From Bacteroidota bacterium (lineage in GTDB: Bacteria; Bacteroidota; Bacteroidia; Chitinophagales; BACL12), in contig WGOA01000019.1 of assembly GCA_016124275.1 (NCBI GenBank), positions 1-64,000 on the forward strand: DNA of 64,000 nt, read 5' to 3'. The notes beneath the pieces were generated by a model, which worked only from the letters and a program-made list of their open reading frames with translations, was not told the origin of the DNA and made no database searches. Made by a program: the position numbers and the translations under genes. Positions 9,804-21,779 of this stretch are shown in pieces; position 1 is the first letter of the stretch, and each line of letters starts with the position of its first letter.

Positions 9804-12800
9804 TTAGGGGACCACCTGGAAGGGCTTGCTCTGCGCTCCGGCTGAACCGCGCACCGTGCACCAGTATTGTCCGGGCGAAAGGCCCTCGGTGGAAAACACA
9901 ACGCTATTGGGCCCTTCTGTCTGCGAGGCCTTGCGCTGCGCAATCAGGTTGCCGTTTGCCTGGTGTATTTCTATGAACAAACGTTCAGAAACGCTGCCCA
10001 CCCAGGAAATTTGAATGAATGCCTGCGCTGGATTTGGATGAATGCTCATGCCAAAAGCAACCGGAGTCTGGACTGTGGCCGAATCGCTGTTGGTGCTGAA
10101 CGCGTACCATCCGTTCAAGCCGGGCGCTGCGGCACTTCCCGGAAACTGGTTGCTGCACATGCTGGTCACATCCACCAGGTAGAGCGATGCGGAGTCCAGG
10201 TTGCTGAGCAACAGGGAAGCTTCTTGCGTGAATCGCGTGTTGAGCCATGCGCCGGACTTGCGGTAGGTCACCTGATAACCCAGATCAGCGCTTGGGTTAG
10301 GCAGCCAGGTTATCCGGGCCTGGTTAGTGGTTACGTCCACGGCCTGGATTCCTCTGGGGGAGAAGCACTGGCCGGAACTCACCCGGAAAGGGTAGGACCA
10401 ATCGCTTTGGGCATTGGCGGTGAAAGCCGTGTCGCAAAGCGTGCGCACCTGTACATCAAATTCCTGAATGGGTTGAACGGGACTGATGGTGTAGCTGGTC
10501 AGCAGCGTGTTGTCATAGACCCATGCGCTGTCCAGGCCAATGGTTGGGCGGTACCGAACCGCGTAACCCTCGCTTCCAAAAACGGCATTCCATTCCACCT
10601 GAATTTCTTCGGTCATCACCGAAGTTTTCCGGATGTGGTTTGGAGCCTGGCAAGGCCCATCGATAAACAGGGAATCGGGCAGTACTACCGCCGCGCTGAA
10701 GGTGTTGGCACAGAGGTTTGCCGTATCATTTCCGTAGAGCAAGGATCCGGTAAGGGTGTAGATGCCAGGCAGGGCATAGGCGTGGCCAGCGGGCTTGGGA
10801 TCCGTGCTGACCCAGCCATCGCCAAAATCCCAGCGGTAACCCTGAACCTTTTCAGGAATAGAAATAACTATGTTTTCAATCGAAACATAGTTATTATTAT
10901 TGTTTACGGTAAATGTCAGACTGGGTAATTTTTCCGGATTGACCGTTATCGGAATGAAGTCCTGGGCCAGTATAACGCCTGTTGCCGCTTGAACCAATTC
11001 CGCAAAAACCAGCAAGGGGGCAGACACCTCATAGTTTGCCAGGTTTATCAGATCGCGCACGCGCTGCGTGAATTGGTTGCCGTAGAACTTTTCATCGGGC
11101 CTTCTGCTGGTGTAATAGCGGAGCGTGGTGCCCTCGGGCAGCGCCGTGAGGAGTGTTCCCCGCTCGTCCATAATCAGGGAGCGAATGCTCAGCGTATCCT
11201 CAAGTTCATACACGCAGGGAAGCCCATCGTGCGCGATTTCGATGCGGTTTACCGCGCAGGTAAAGAGGGTGCTATCGGCAATCCATTGGCTGAGGTATTG
11301 TTTTACACTCTTGTATCGCGGATCTCCCGCCAGGTTGGTCCATTCGTTTTTGTCTTGTTCCCGGTCTGCGCCAATCCAGTACAGTTCTTCTTCTACTTTA
11401 GCGTCAGCGGTATCGCAAAGGCCTGCGCTTATCGAAGTCATGCCCCTGTATTTGATGTAGTGGAACTGCTCGTCGCGAACGGAAAACTGCACGTAGCATG
11501 ACGTGGTTCCATTGGGCTTGCGAAGGCTCGTCAGCACCGGCCGGTTAATCATCAGCGAAGGCTGATCCAAAAAGGGCATCAGGCTGATTCCATCGTGGTA
11601 AGGGCGTCCTTCGGGGAGCCGGGGCCCCTTAAGACCGGCCAGGTCCAACACCGTTGGAAAGAGATCCAGCGTGCTAACGGGGCTAAGCACTTGTCCGGAG
11701 AAACTTTTTTTGGGGTGCCGAATGACCAGCGGAATGCGATTGACCGTTTCCCACAAAGCGAATTTGTGCCAGTGTTTTTTTTCCCCAAGCGAGTAACCGT
11801 GATCGCTCACCAGGATAACCACCGTATTGTCAGCCAGCCCGGTGCTGTCCAGGGCGTCCAGCACTTTTCCAATCTGGGCATCTACGCTCTTCACCGCAGC
11901 CAGGTAAGCGATGACAGCATTGGCTCGCTTAGCATCGGCGAGCACCTGGCGGCGTTCCAAATCTGTGAGGGCAGTATCCAAAACGGGTAAGAAAGGCAGG
12001 GAATCGGCCCATTGCTCAAACGCGCCTTCTTGGTTTCCATCGGTGGCTAAGAGCTTCCCAAAGTTTGGCAAGGCTTCATAGTCGGCCCATTTTGGCTCCG
12101 GTTGCGGCGGCATCACCGTCCCGTTGGGCGGCCATTGGTTATTCGGGAGGTTGTAAGGGTAATCAAAAGGTAGGTCCAGAAATTCTGGTGGGTGCACATA
12201 GTCGGCGCGAAAGTACTTTTTGGGCAGCGTCAATGGCTTGTGTGGGAGAAAAATGCCCAGCGCCATAAACAGTGGACGGTTGCAGAATAGCCCAGGGTCG
12301 CGATCGTATGCGCTTAGCAGCCCGACTGCCGTGTCAACCGCCAGGTAGTCGATGGTATAGGGCTCCAGCGTGTCATTAAACGGAGACCAGATGTAGCCGG
12401 ATACTCCTTCGTTTTCGTAGAGATCTTTAATGTCTCTGTCGGGAACAAATGCGATGTAGTTGCTCCAGCTTAGTTTGCGCGAGCAGGGGTCTGTCTGCAG
12501 CGTATCAAAGTCGTTGTCGAAGCCTTCGTTTTTCCAACCAAAGTAAACCTTATTGATGCCTACCGTGTAGTAGCCCGAATCCCGCAGCACCTCGGGAATG
12601 GTGTAAACGATGGTGTCTTTGGCCAGTACCTGAAAATTCTCCCTGAAGACGGTTTGAATTTCTTCGTTGTCGTAAATTCCGGTATAGTCGGGGTCTTTGC
12701 CCGTCATAAAACTGGCCCGTGATGGGCCTGATTTGGGTGCGGTGCAATAGGCGGACTGAAACACAACCCCCGTCCGCGCCAGGCGATTCAAGTTTGGCGT

Positions 12801-12962
12801 TTCTACCTGTGGGTGGCCGTCTATCAGGTAATCCTGGTAGTCGTTTAAGTCGTCCACCACGATCATCAGAATATTGGGCCGTTCCGCGCTTTGCGCAAAC
12901 AGCGTCAACCCGGTTGGCACAAACACTACTGCCCATAGTAAAAGTGCTAAGCGCATAGCCAT
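9804..12962 (-). CDS. Modular T9SS-exported sulfatase (Ser-type) with PKD, FnIII and sorting domains
   Basis: 1052 aa from ATG 12962, chosen because it begins a signal peptide (MAMRLALL to LFAQ); the open frame extends further upstream but without signal features. The sulfatase domain has metal-binding NILMIVVDD (Asp37/38), active-site motif S-G-P-S-R with Ser78 in the formylglycine position, and VSDHGYSLGEKKHWHKF. Ser rather than Cys there implies maturation by an anSME-type radical SAM enzyme (family knowledge). Beyond about 560 come a PKD domain (YRWDFGDG), two fibronectin III modules and a T9SS sorting domain (HPNPAQAFI to KPFQVVP). Nearest relatives are iduronate-2-sulfatase-like enzymes; a sulfated polysaccharide substrate is likely but unproven. 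It follows the DUF4468 gene by 29 bases. Confidence 0.85.
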   Translation of the reverse strand: MAMRLALLLWAVVFVPTGLTLFAQSAERPNILMIVVDDLNDYQDYLIDGHPQVETPNLNRLARTGVVFQSAYCTAPKSGPSRASFMTGKDPDYTGIYDNEEIQTVFRENFQVLAKDTIVYTIPEVLRDSGYYTVGINKVYFGWKNEGFDNDFDTLQTDPCSRKLSWSNYIAFVPDRDIKDLYENEGVSGYIWSPFNDTLEPYTIDYLAVDTAVGLLSAYDRDPGLFCNRPLFMALGIFLPHKPLTLPKKYFRADYVHPPEFLDLPFDYPYNLPNNQWPPNGTVMPPQPEPKWADYEALPNFGKLLATDGNQEGAFEQWADSLPFLPVLDTALTDLERRQVLADAKRANAVIAYLAAVKSVDAQIGKVLDALDSTGLADNTVVILVSDHGYSLGEKKHWHKFALWETVNRIPLVIRHPKKSFSGQVLSPVSTLDLFPTVLDLAGLKGPRLPEGRPYHDGISLMPFLDQPSLMINRPVLTSLRKPNGTTSCYVQFSVRDEQFHYIKYRGMTSISAGLCDTADAKVEEELYWIGADREQDKNEWTNLAGDPRYKSVKQYLSQWIADSTLFTCAVNRIEIAHDGLPCVYELEDTLSIRSLIMDERGTLLTALPEGTTLRYYTSRRPDEKFYGNQFTQRVRDLINLANYEVSAPLLVFAELVQAATGVILAQDFIPITVNPEKLPSLTFTVNNNNNYVSIENIVISIPEKVQGYRWDFGDGWVSTDPKPAGHAYALPGIYTLTGSLLYGNDTANLCANTFSAAVVLPDSLFIDGPCQAPNHIRKTSVMTEEIQVEWNAVFGSEGYAVRYRPTIGLDSAWVYDNTLLTSYTISPVQPIQEFDVQVRTLCDTAFTANAQSDWSYPFRVSSGQCFSPRGIQAVDVTTNQARITWLPNPSADLGYQVTYRKSGAWLNTRFTQEASLLLSNLDSASLYLVDVTSMCSNQFPGSAAAPGLNGWYAFSTNSDSATVQTPVAFGMSIHPNPAQAFIQISWVGSVSERLFIEIHQANGNLIAQRKASQTEGPNSVVFSTEGLSPGQYWCTVRGSAGAQSKPFQVVP

Positions 12963-12991
12963 GGTTATCGAGGTGCCCGGTTTTGAGTGAA

Positions 12992-13549
12992 TCACCAGTC
13001 GTCTTCGTTTGTTTCGTTTTTCTGCGCTTTGGCCATATGGGCATTCAACGAGGCAATAAACTCCATGCAAAAGGTGTGTACCTGTTCCGTGTAATCTTTG
13101 GTTTCGGCATTGGCGTAAGTAGCGGGCTCCAGCCATTGTTCCAGCGGGTAATAAGTGGCCCGCTCCAGATTCAGGTTGCTGATCCGGTAGCGGTAGCGGC
13201 CGTCTTTGAACCAAAGCGTCAGGGTGTACTTGACCAGCATCTGGCTGCGGATGCGCTGTTTGTCCACGGTTCGGAAGAGGGGAATGCGGTGTTTGCCTTC
13301 TATTTTTCCCTGTTCAGCGTCCTGCACGGTGTAGAAGCCAGCGGGATCCTTGATCTGGGATTTAACCCATTCCCCCGCACGGGCATAGCCATCGGCTTTT
13401 GTCAACCCTTCCATTTCCACAATACCCTCGTAGGTCCAAAGACCGGAAACAGAATCAATCGGGTAGGGATGTCCGGCCCCTGGTTTTTGCGCAAAAGTGA
13501 TCAGCGGAAGCAGCATCAGGACCAAAGCACCAAAGAGGTTCTGTTTCAT
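12992..13549 (-). CDS. DUF4468-like secreted protein
   Basis: 185 aa from ATG 13549 (MKQNLFGALV), which begins a signal peptide ending near ITFAQ; an upstream ATG at 13585 adds 12 residues without signal character. The body alternates charged strands and Trp/Tyr-rich segments (SGLWTYEGIVEMEGL, RAGEWVKSQ, YTLTLWFKDGRYRYRISNL), typical of the TBP-like DUF4468 fold in Bacteroidota periplasmic proteins. Function is unknown. The gene probably leads a minus-strand unit with the sulfatase. Confidence 0.7.
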   Translation of the reverse strand: MKQNLFGALVLMLLPLITFAQKPGAGHPYPIDSVSGLWTYEGIVEMEGLTKADGYARAGEWVKSQIKDPAGFYTVQDAEQGKIEGKHRIPLFRTVDKQRIRSQMLVKYTLTLWFKDGRYRYRISNLNLERATYYPLEQWLEPATYANAETKDYTEQVHTFCMEFIASLNAHMAKAQKNETNEDDW

Positions 13550-13754
13550 AAGGTTTGCACGCGTTAAGGCTATAGTTAAGGCCATAAGCTACACAAGATA
13601 TCAAAGCCCGGACCATGGAGAAAAACGAATGCAGCACAATTAGTATGCGTGCGGTTTCAGAACCCATTTGAACCGATTGCCCCAAAGTTGTCGGGCAAAC
13701 CTCATTTTTATTTTAGACTTAATTCATAAATTATTCAAAATCAGGACAAAAAGC

Positions 13755-13763
13755 TTATCCACA
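13755..13763 (+). promoter_or_regulatory. Consensus DnaA box upstream of gyrB
   Basis: TTATCCACA is an exact match to the consensus TTATnCACA. It sits at the edge of an AT-rich run (about 13705-13750) in the 315-base divergent gap between the DUF4468 gene and gyrB. No second box was found nearby, so an origin is not established. Nothing else convincing was seen in the gap. Confidence 0.5.
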
Positions 13764-13826
13764 AGCGTGGAATCCGCCGGTAAAACACTGGGCGATTCGG
13801 CTGTTTTGGCGTAACTTTACCTTGTT

Positions 13827-15859
<2,033 letters not shown>

Positions 15860-15913
15860 CGGAGGGCCAAAACGTCGCAAAAGCCTCGTTAATGGGGTCT
15901 TTTAGGGTACCCC

Positions 15914-16630
15914 TTAGAGGGACCCCGGGCTGTGCGTCTTCTCCTGATACCGCGCAAACATCAGTTGATCCCCGTCCAGGTCGTAGGCGCTTAACCAGCC
16001 CATAGCATCATCGCGGTCGGCATACACGCAACCGGTATCCAAATCAAGCGCGGGGCGTTTGTTCTCCCAGCTTCGCTCAAGCACCCAGCGCTGTTGAGGT
16101 GTATGTCCGTGCAACACCCGCAGGCCAGGAAAGCGGCGTTCCATTGCTGCCTCGTCCAGCCAGTTGCGAATCCAGAGCATGGCGGACTCATCAGGTGCCA
16201 GCGGATCTTCAGCGGTCAAATCCAGCCCGGCGTGTACACAAACATAGTTTTCACTATGATAAATGACAGGCAGCTGCTCCATCCAGGCCAGGTAGTGCTC
16301 CGGCACTTCAGTAAGCCGACTTGGATCCAGCCCAAAACTTTGCAGCGTTTGAAGACCGCCGTTGCGCACCCAGCGGTTGAGGGTATCTAATCTGGGTTTC
16401 CGGCAGGCATCGATCATCAAAGCCTCGTGGTTGCCTTTGAGGCAAATGCAGGCTATACCTTGCTGCGGCAAACGCATGAGCAAATCAATCACCCCTTTGC
16501 TGTCCGGACCGCGGTCGATGTAGTCGCCGAGAAAAATCAGCGTGTCTCCCTGCCCAACCCCCAATTGCTCCAAAAGTGCTTCCAGCGTTTGAAGGCAACC
16601 GTGTACATCGCCAATTGCGTAGCGGGCCAT
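15914..16630 (-). CDS. PP1-like serine/threonine phosphatase / bis(nucleosyl)-tetraphosphatase-like metallophosphoesterase
   Basis: 238 aa. Carries the calcineurin-like signature in order: GDVHG (near 7), GDYIDRG (near 35), GNHEAL (near 65), and later His residues CVHAG and LHGHTPQ that complete the di-metal site. It resembles the bacterial PrpA/ApaH-like group. Cytoplasmic; hydrolyses phosphoesters, either phosphoproteins or dinucleoside polyphosphates, which sequence alone does not decide. It lies 9 bases after the stop of the upstream beta-barrel gene on the same strand, suggesting cotranscription. Confidence 0.85.
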   Translation of the reverse strand: MARYAIGDVHGCLQTLEALLEQLGVGQGDTLIFLGDYIDRGPDSKGVIDLLMRLPQQGIACICLKGNHEALMIDACRKPRLDTLNRWVRNGGLQTLQSFGLDPSRLTEVPEHYLAWMEQLPVIYHSENYVCVHAGLDLTAEDPLAPDESAMLWIRNWLDEAAMERRFPGLRVLHGHTPQQRWVLERSWENKRPALDLDTGCVYADRDDAMGWLSAYDLDGDQLMFARYQEKTHSPGSL

Positions 16631-16639
16631 GGACAGCGC

Positions 16640-17326
16640 TCAAAGACCGATCAACACGGAAACGCGGTAGTCCACAGGAAAGAAATAGAGCGAATTGCCC
16701 GGATTGAGTGAAATGGGGTAAAGCAACTGCAACTGGACCATGCTGCGGGCCAGGATGCCTTCAGAAGAACCTCCAGGCCGATTCAATCCAGAGGCCGGTC
16801 GTCCATCCAGAGGCATGGCGTAGCCTAACCCAACAAGCGCACTGGGAAAATTCAGGGTGGCAGTGGAATTGTCGCTTCCGATGTACTGGGCTTTGAGAAA
16901 TTCGTACTCCGCATGAGCGAAAATGCCCAACAACAGGTCTTGCTGCGCAAAGACCCGCCCGCCATAAATATTGGCTTTGTACTCATCAAAGGGCAGCCGG
17001 TTGTTGATGTAGCGGTAGGTGCTGCCAACGCCCACCCTAAAACTGCTGGTCATTTGATAGGCCACCATGGGAGACAGGTCAACAAAGATGACGGTGCCCA
17101 GCGAAGCTCCGATGCTGCCCCCGGCATACATGCGGTTTATGTCCCAAAACGATACAGGGCCACTGGGTTCTGGGCGCAACGTATCCGGGTCATAGGTCCG
17201 CTCGCGCACCTGTAGGGTTGGTTCACGGTCTTCGCGCAAGTCGCCGTCCGGATTGCGCACCTGGGCAAAAGCGCCGGGTGAAAGGCACAAAAGAAGCCCT
17301 ATCAAAACAAGGATGTTCAAATACAT
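16640..17326 (-). CDS. Outer-membrane beta-barrel protein of unknown function
   Basis: 228 aa from ATG 17326 (MYLNILVLIG), which starts a clear signal peptide ending at GAFAQ; upstream in-frame ATGs give no signal. The mature part begins acidic and disordered, then shows alternating amphipathic strands with Gly/aromatic turns (YAGGSIGASLGTVIFVDLSPMVAY, FRVGVGSTYRYINN, FPVDYRVSVLIGL), typical of small outer-membrane barrels. No ligand can be inferred. It is followed by the phosphatase gene. Confidence 0.7.
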   Translation of the reverse strand: MYLNILVLIGLLLCLSPGAFAQVRNPDGDLREDREPTLQVRERTYDPDTLRPEPSGPVSFWDINRMYAGGSIGASLGTVIFVDLSPMVAYQMTSSFRVGVGSTYRYINNRLPFDEYKANIYGGRVFAQQDLLLGIFAHAEYEFLKAQYIGSDNSTATLNFPSALVGLGYAMPLDGRPASGLNRPGGSSEGILARSMVQLQLLYPISLNPGNSLYFFPVDYRVSVLIGL

Positions 17327-17395
17327 TAAATTCTTCACGGGAATAGGCTGTTCAGCGTTGCCCATCGCAGTATTTGCTGGGTCAGGAAGGTACCT

Positions 17396-17439
17396 CAGTA
17401 AGCCATCAAACGAACGCCAGTAGGCCATCAAACGAACGC
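17396..17439. repeat. Two tandem 22-bp repeats
   Basis: Copies at 17396-17417 and 17418-17439 differ at one position (CAGTA[A/G]GCCATC...). They lie between the aconitase stop and the barrel gene start. They are AT-balanced and not obviously structured. Confidence 0.8.
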
Positions 17440-17482
17440 AAGCGCCAATTTATTGGCCATCCAAAGGTACCCCGCTAACCGC

Positions 17483-19753
17483 TTAGTTCAACCCTTGCGT
17501 TTGCTTGATCAGGTTGAGTGCCCCACCCGCAACGAACCACGCAATTTGCGATTCATTAAAGGTGTGGTTCACCGCAAAGCGATCCTGGCGTCCATCGTCG
17601 TGGTGCAACACCATGGTCAGGGGCACCCCTGGCGTGAAGTGCTCCAACCCCAGAATGTCGATGCGGTCGTCTTCTTCCACTTTGTCGTAGTCGGCAGGGT
17701 TGGCAAAGGTCAGCGCCAACATGCCCTGCTTTTTGAGGTTGGTCTCGTGGATCCGGGCAAACGAGCGCACCAGGACAGCGCGAACCCCCAGGTGGCGCGG
17801 TTCCATCGCCGCGTGTTCCCGCGAAGACCCTTCGCCATAATTTTCATCGCCGACAATGATGGAGCCGATGCCGCGCGACTTGTACACGCGCGCTGTGGCA
17901 GGCACTTCCCCGTATTCGCCCGTAACCTGGTTCTTGACGTGATTGGTGCGCTCGTTGAAGAAATTCAGGGCGCCAATCAGCAAATTATTGGAAATGTTAT
18001 CCAGGTGGCCGCGGTACTTTAACCAGGGACCTGCCATGGAAATATGGTCCGTGGTGCACTTGCCTTTGGCCTTGATCAACAGGCGCAGATCTTTGAGGTC
18101 CGTTCCTTCCCAGGGCGCAAAAGGCTCCAGCAATTGCAGGCGATCGCTGGCCGGATCAACAGCCACCTTGATCGCGCTGCCGTCAGCAGCCGGCTCCTGA
18201 AAACCGCGGTCTTCGTAGGCAAAGCCATTCGGGGGAAGTTCAAGTCCGCTGGGCGGGTCTAATCGAACTTCCAGGCCGTCTTCGTTGATCAGCGTATCCG
18301 TGAGCGGGTTAAACGTGATATCCCCGGCGATAGCCATGGCGGTAACGAGTTCCGGCGACGCCACAAACGCGTGCGTATTCGGGTTGCCGTCGTTGCGCTT
18401 GGCGAAGTTCCGGTTGAAGGAGGTGATGATGGTGTTCTTGCGCTTGGGATCGTCGCTGTGGCGTGCCCATTGGCCGATGCAAGGGCCGCAAGCATTGGCC
18501 AGCACCACTCCGCCCATGTTTTCAAAAGCCTCCAATTGCCCGTCGCGGGCCACGGTAAAGCGCACTTGCTCGGAACCTGGCGTAATGGTGAATTCGCTTT
18601 TCACCTTCAGCTTTTTGGCCACCGCCTGGCGGGCCAGCGATGCGGCGCGGTCCAGGTCTTCGTACGAAGAGTTGGTGCAGGAGCCGATCAAGCCCACTTC
18701 AATATCGCGCGGCCAGTTGTTTATCAGCGCGGCGTCTTTCAGCTTGCTGATGGGCCAGGCCAAATCTGGCGTGAATGGGCCGTTTACGTGCGGCTCCAAA
18801 CTGGTCAGATCAATTTCGATGACCTGGTCAAAGTATTTTTCAGCGTTGGCGTACACCGCCTCATCGCCGTTCAGGTGAGCGGCAATGCCGTCAGCCAGCG
18901 CAGCTACATCCGCGCGATCTGTTGACTTCAGGTAGCGGCTCATCGCATCGCCGTAACCAAAAACCGAAGTGGTGGCCCCAATCTCGGCGCCCATGTTGCA
19001 GATGGTCCCCTTGCCGGTGCAGCTAATGCTCTGGGCCCCTTCGCCAAAATACTCCAGGATGGCGCCCGTACCGCCTTTCACGGTCAGGATGCCCGCCACT
19101 TTGAGGATGACGTCCTTTGCGGAAGTCCAGCCGTTCATTTTACCCGTCAGGCGCACCCCGATGAGCTTAGGCATTTTCAATTCCCAGGCCATCCCCGCCA
19201 TTACGTCCACGGCGTCTGCGCCGCCAACACCGATGGCAATCATGCCCAATCCGCCTGCGTTGACCGTATGCGAATCCGTTCCAATCATGAGCCCTCCGGG
19301 GAAGGCGTAATTCTCCAGAACAACCTGGTGAATGATGCCGGCCCCTGGTTTCCAAAAACCGATGCCGTACTTGTTGCTCACAGAGGCAAGAAAATCGTAC
19401 ACTTCCTTGTTGCTGCTTATGGCGGTGGCCAGGTCTTGCTCCGCGCCCGACTCCGCCTGAATCAGGTGGTCACAATGCACAGTAGAAGGAACGGCCACTT
19501 TGGTCTTGCCCGCCTGCATGAACTGGAGCAGCGCCATCTGGGCCGTGGCATCCTGCATCGCTACCCGATCCGGCGCAAAGTCGACGTAGTCCTCCCCGCG
19601 CTTCAATTCCACCGTGGGTTGCCCGTCAAAAAGGTGGCTGTACAGGATTTTCTCCGTCAGGGTCAACGGGCGGTTGAGAAGCTGACGAGCCTTGTCAATG
19701 TGGCCGGGCATGCGGCTGTACAAAGCCCGGATCATGTCGAGATCAAATGCCAT
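17483..19753 (-). CDS. acn: Aconitate hydratase
   Basis: 756 aa. TCA-cycle enzyme that isomerises citrate to isocitrate through cis-aconitate. The 4Fe-4S ligands are visible: one Cys in [11 protein letters not shown] and two in [11 protein letters not shown]. Other signatures are [28 protein letters not shown] and the swivel-domain [15 protein letters not shown]. Length and sequence resemble the mitochondrial-type aconitase found in Bacteroidota rather than AcnB. Cytoplasmic. Neighbours are unrelated; the gene appears to have its own promoter in the short gap before the divergent permease gene. Confidence 0.95.
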   Translation of the reverse strand: MAFDLDMIRALYSRMPGHIDKARQLLNRPLTLTEKILYSHLFDGQPTVELKRGEDYVDFAPDRVAMQDATAQMALLQFMQAGKTKVAVPSTVHCDHLIQAESGAEQDLATAISSNKEVYDFLASVSNKYGIGFWKPGAGIIHQVVLENYAFPGGLMIGTDSHTVNAGGLGMIAIGVGGADAVDVMAGMAWELKMPKLIGVRLTGKMNGWTSAKDVILKVAGILTVKGGTGAILEYFGEGAQSISCTGKGTICNMGAEIGATTSVFGYGDAMSRYLKSTDRADVAALADGIAAHLNGDEAVYANAEKYFDQVIEIDLTSLEPHVNGPFTPDLAWPISKLKDAALINNWPRDIEVGLIGSCTNSSYEDLDRAASLARQAVAKKLKVKSEFTITPGSEQVRFTVARDGQLEAFENMGGVVLANACGPCIGQWARHSDDPKRKNTIITSFNRNFAKRNDGNPNTHAFVASPELVTAMAIAGDITFNPLTDTLINEDGLEVRLDPPSGLELPPNGFAYEDRGFQEPAADGSAIKVAVDPASDRLQLLEPFAPWEGTDLKDLRLLIKAKGKCTTDHISMAGPWLKYRGHLDNISNNLLIGALNFFNERTNHVKNQVTGEYGEVPATARVYKSRGIGSIIVGDENYGEGSSREHAAMEPRHLGVRAVLVRSFARIHETNLKKQGMLALTFANPADYDKVEEDDRIDILGLEHFTPGVPLTMVLHHDDGRQDRFAVNHTFNESQIAWFVAGGALNLIKQTQGLN

Positions 19754-19892
19754 CTTTGGGGTAGCTTTAACAGGTTAGATTTCAACGGCGAAGGTAACCA
19801 TTTTCTGCGTCAAAAAACAGCGTAATTTCGCTAAAAATGACAAGACATTGCTCGGGCGCCGTTGGCCCTTCCCTCGGAATACGCTGATAATC

Positions 19893-21125
19893 ATGAACTT
19901 CCGGGATAATCTTTCCATGTCGCTTCGGTCCATTGGCACCAACCAATTACGGACCATTCTGACCATGCTCATCATTGGTATCGGCATTTGTGCGCTGGTG
20001 GGCATTCAGACTTCGCTCAGCGGTCTTCGGCAATTTCTGAACAGTGATTTTGCCAGCATGGGCTCTAACTCGTTCAATATCCGCTGGGGGGGTGCCGGGG
20101 CAGAGGGCAACGATGGGGGCGAGGCTAGTGCGCCTACGCCCATTACGTACCGGCAAGCCATGGCTTTTCAGGATAAATTCGGTTATCCCTCCGTGGTTTC
20201 CGTGTCGGTGTTGGCCAAACAGTCGTCCGCGACCATTAAGTACCTGGGCAAGAAAACCAATCCCACCATCTCTGTTTTCGGTGTGGATGATGCCTACCTG
20301 GACATTTCCGGCTACGAAATTGGCCGCGGTCGTTGGTATTCCTCGCAAGAGTTAACCCGAAATGCCATGGTCACCGTACTCGGCGGTGGGGTAGCAAAAA
20401 GGCTCTTCGGCGACAACACCAATCCCATCAACGAATTCGTGAACATTGACGGGCTTCGCTTTCGCGTCATCGGCGTTTTGGAATCCAAAGGGGTAAGCAT
20501 CGTGGCCTCCGACGATATCGCGCTGGTGCCGCTCAGCACGGCAAGAGCCTACATGATCCGGGAACAGGCACAGTTTGCCATTACGGTCAAAGTGGGCAAA
20601 CCCACAGAAATTGACGCGGCCATTGGCGAGGCCACGGGGCTGTTCCGCCAGGTCCGCGGGTTGAACATTAAAGAAAAGGATGATTTTGAGATTACCCGCA
20701 GCGACAGCATCGCCGCTATGCTCGTTGATATGCTGGGCAAAATAGGTATCGGGGGAACGGCCATCGGGCTGTTCACAATTTTAGGGGCAGCCATTGGCCT
20801 GATGAACATCCTGTTGGTTTCTGTCAACGAGCGCACCCGCGAAATCGGGCTCAATATGGCCATTGGCGCCCGCCGCAGCTCCATCATGATGCAGTTTCTG
20901 ACCGAAAGCGTGCTGATCTGCATGATCGGTGGCTTTATCGGTATTGTGCTGGGCATTTTGATCGGCAACCAAGTAGCCCTGGGCATCGGCTCCCAATTCA
21001 CCATGCCCTGGATGTGGATTGGCATCGGCCTGAGCATCTGTGTGGTGGTAGGTCTCGGCGCGGGCATTTACCCGGCCATTAAGGCTTCCAGACTGGATCC
21101 TATCGAAGCGCTGAGGACGGTGTAA
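19893..21125 (+). CDS. MacB/FtsX-type ABC transporter permease
   Basis: 410 aa from ATG 19893 (MNFRDNLSMSLRSIG); an upstream TTG at 19848 would add 15 non-conserved residues. Architecture: an N-terminal transmembrane helix (about 20-42), a large periplasmic MacB-like core domain (about 45-280) and three C-terminal transmembrane helices forming the FtsX domain, with the NERTREIGLNMAIGA and ASRLDPIEALR motifs typical of MacB permeases. Such proteins couple cytoplasmic ATP hydrolysis to periplasmic work in export or lipoprotein handling. No ATPase gene is adjacent, so the partner is elsewhere. A terminator follows. Confidence 0.88.
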   Translation: MNFRDNLSMSLRSIGTNQLRTILTMLIIGIGICALVGIQTSLSGLRQFLNSDFASMGSNSFNIRWGGAGAEGNDGGEASAPTPITYRQAMAFQDKFGYPSVVSVSVLAKQSSATIKYLGKKTNPTISVFGVDDAYLDISGYEIGRGRWYSSQELTRNAMVTVLGGGVAKRLFGDNTNPINEFVNIDGLRFRVIGVLESKGVSIVASDDIALVPLSTARAYMIREQAQFAITVKVGKPTEIDAAIGEATGLFRQVRGLNIKEKDDFEITRSDSIAAMLVDMLGKIGIGGTAIGLFTILGAAIGLMNILLVSVNERTREIGLNMAIGARRSSIMMQFLTESVLICMIGGFIGIVLGILIGNQVALGIGSQFTMPWMWIGIGLSICVVVGLGAGIYPAIKASRLDPIEALRTV

Positions 21126-21199
21126 ACAGCATCGGCCATTCGGAGACCAGGCTAAGGGGCGCAACGCAACGCAGGTTTTCTTACCCATGCCCGCCAAAC

Positions 21200-21231
21200 A
21201 AAAAGCTCCGCCGGTTAGGGCGGAGCTTTTT
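21200..21231. terminator. Bidirectional rho-independent terminator
   Basis: A perfect 13-bp stem (21200-21212 with 21219-21231) with a 6-nt loop starts with five As and ends with five Ts. It can therefore terminate both the permease gene (+) and rplI (-), which converge here. Confidence 0.88.
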
Positions 21232-21267
21232 GTTTGTCAACGGAACACCATCCAGGTTAACCCCGGA

Positions 21268-21717
21268 TTACTTTTCGTCTTCTACTTCGAAGTTCACATC
21301 GATAACTACCTCGCGGTGCAAGGCAACCTTGGCTACGTAAGCGCCCAGGCTGCGAATGTCATCGGGAACGGTGATTTGCTTGCGCTCCAGGTCAATGCCC
21401 AGTTGGCGCTTGATGGCTTCAGCCATTTGAATGTTGGTGATGCTGCCGAAAATCTTGTCGGACTGGCCGGTCTTCGCACCAATTTTGATCACCTTGCCTT
21501 CGAACTGCTTGACCACGCTCTGCAGCGATGTCATCAGTTTTTCACGGCGGCGCACCGATTGCTTGGCACCTTCAGCGGCTATTTTGCGGTTGCTGGGGTT
21601 GGCTACCACGGCAAGGCCTTGGGGAATCAAAAAGTTGCGGCCATAACCGTCGCGAACTTTAACCTCTTCGTGAGCATTGCCCAGGTTGTCAACGTCTTGG
21701 GTCAGAATAACTTGCAT
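21268..21717 (-). CDS. rplI: 50S ribosomal protein L9
   Basis: 149 aa, the normal length. N-terminal L9 signature MQVILTQDVDNLGNAHEEVKVRDGYGRN with FLIPQGLA, then a long central helix and a C-terminal domain. Last gene of the rpsF-rpsR-rplI group, 62 bases after rpsR and ending at the shared terminator. Confidence 0.97.
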   Translation of the reverse strand: MQVILTQDVDNLGNAHEEVKVRDGYGRNFLIPQGLAVVANPSNRKIAAEGAKQSVRRREKLMTSLQSVVKQFEGKVIKIGAKTGQSDKIFGSITNIQMAEAIKRQLGIDLERKQITVPDDIRSLGAYVAKVALHREVVIDVNFEVEDEK

Positions 21718-21779
21718 AACGGCGGGATTCTGTAGGGATCAGGTTCGTGGAGCAGCGCTGCGCTTCGGGAGAAGGCGGC

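Noticed and set aside
13715-13722. TTTTAGA half-site before gyrB as a metal operator
   Set aside because: No second arm follows; it is an isolated half-site in AT-rich sequence.
13700-13760. Replication origin before gyrB
   Set aside because: Only a single DnaA box is present; the origin claim would need clustered boxes and a skew switch, so it is reported only as a weak lead.
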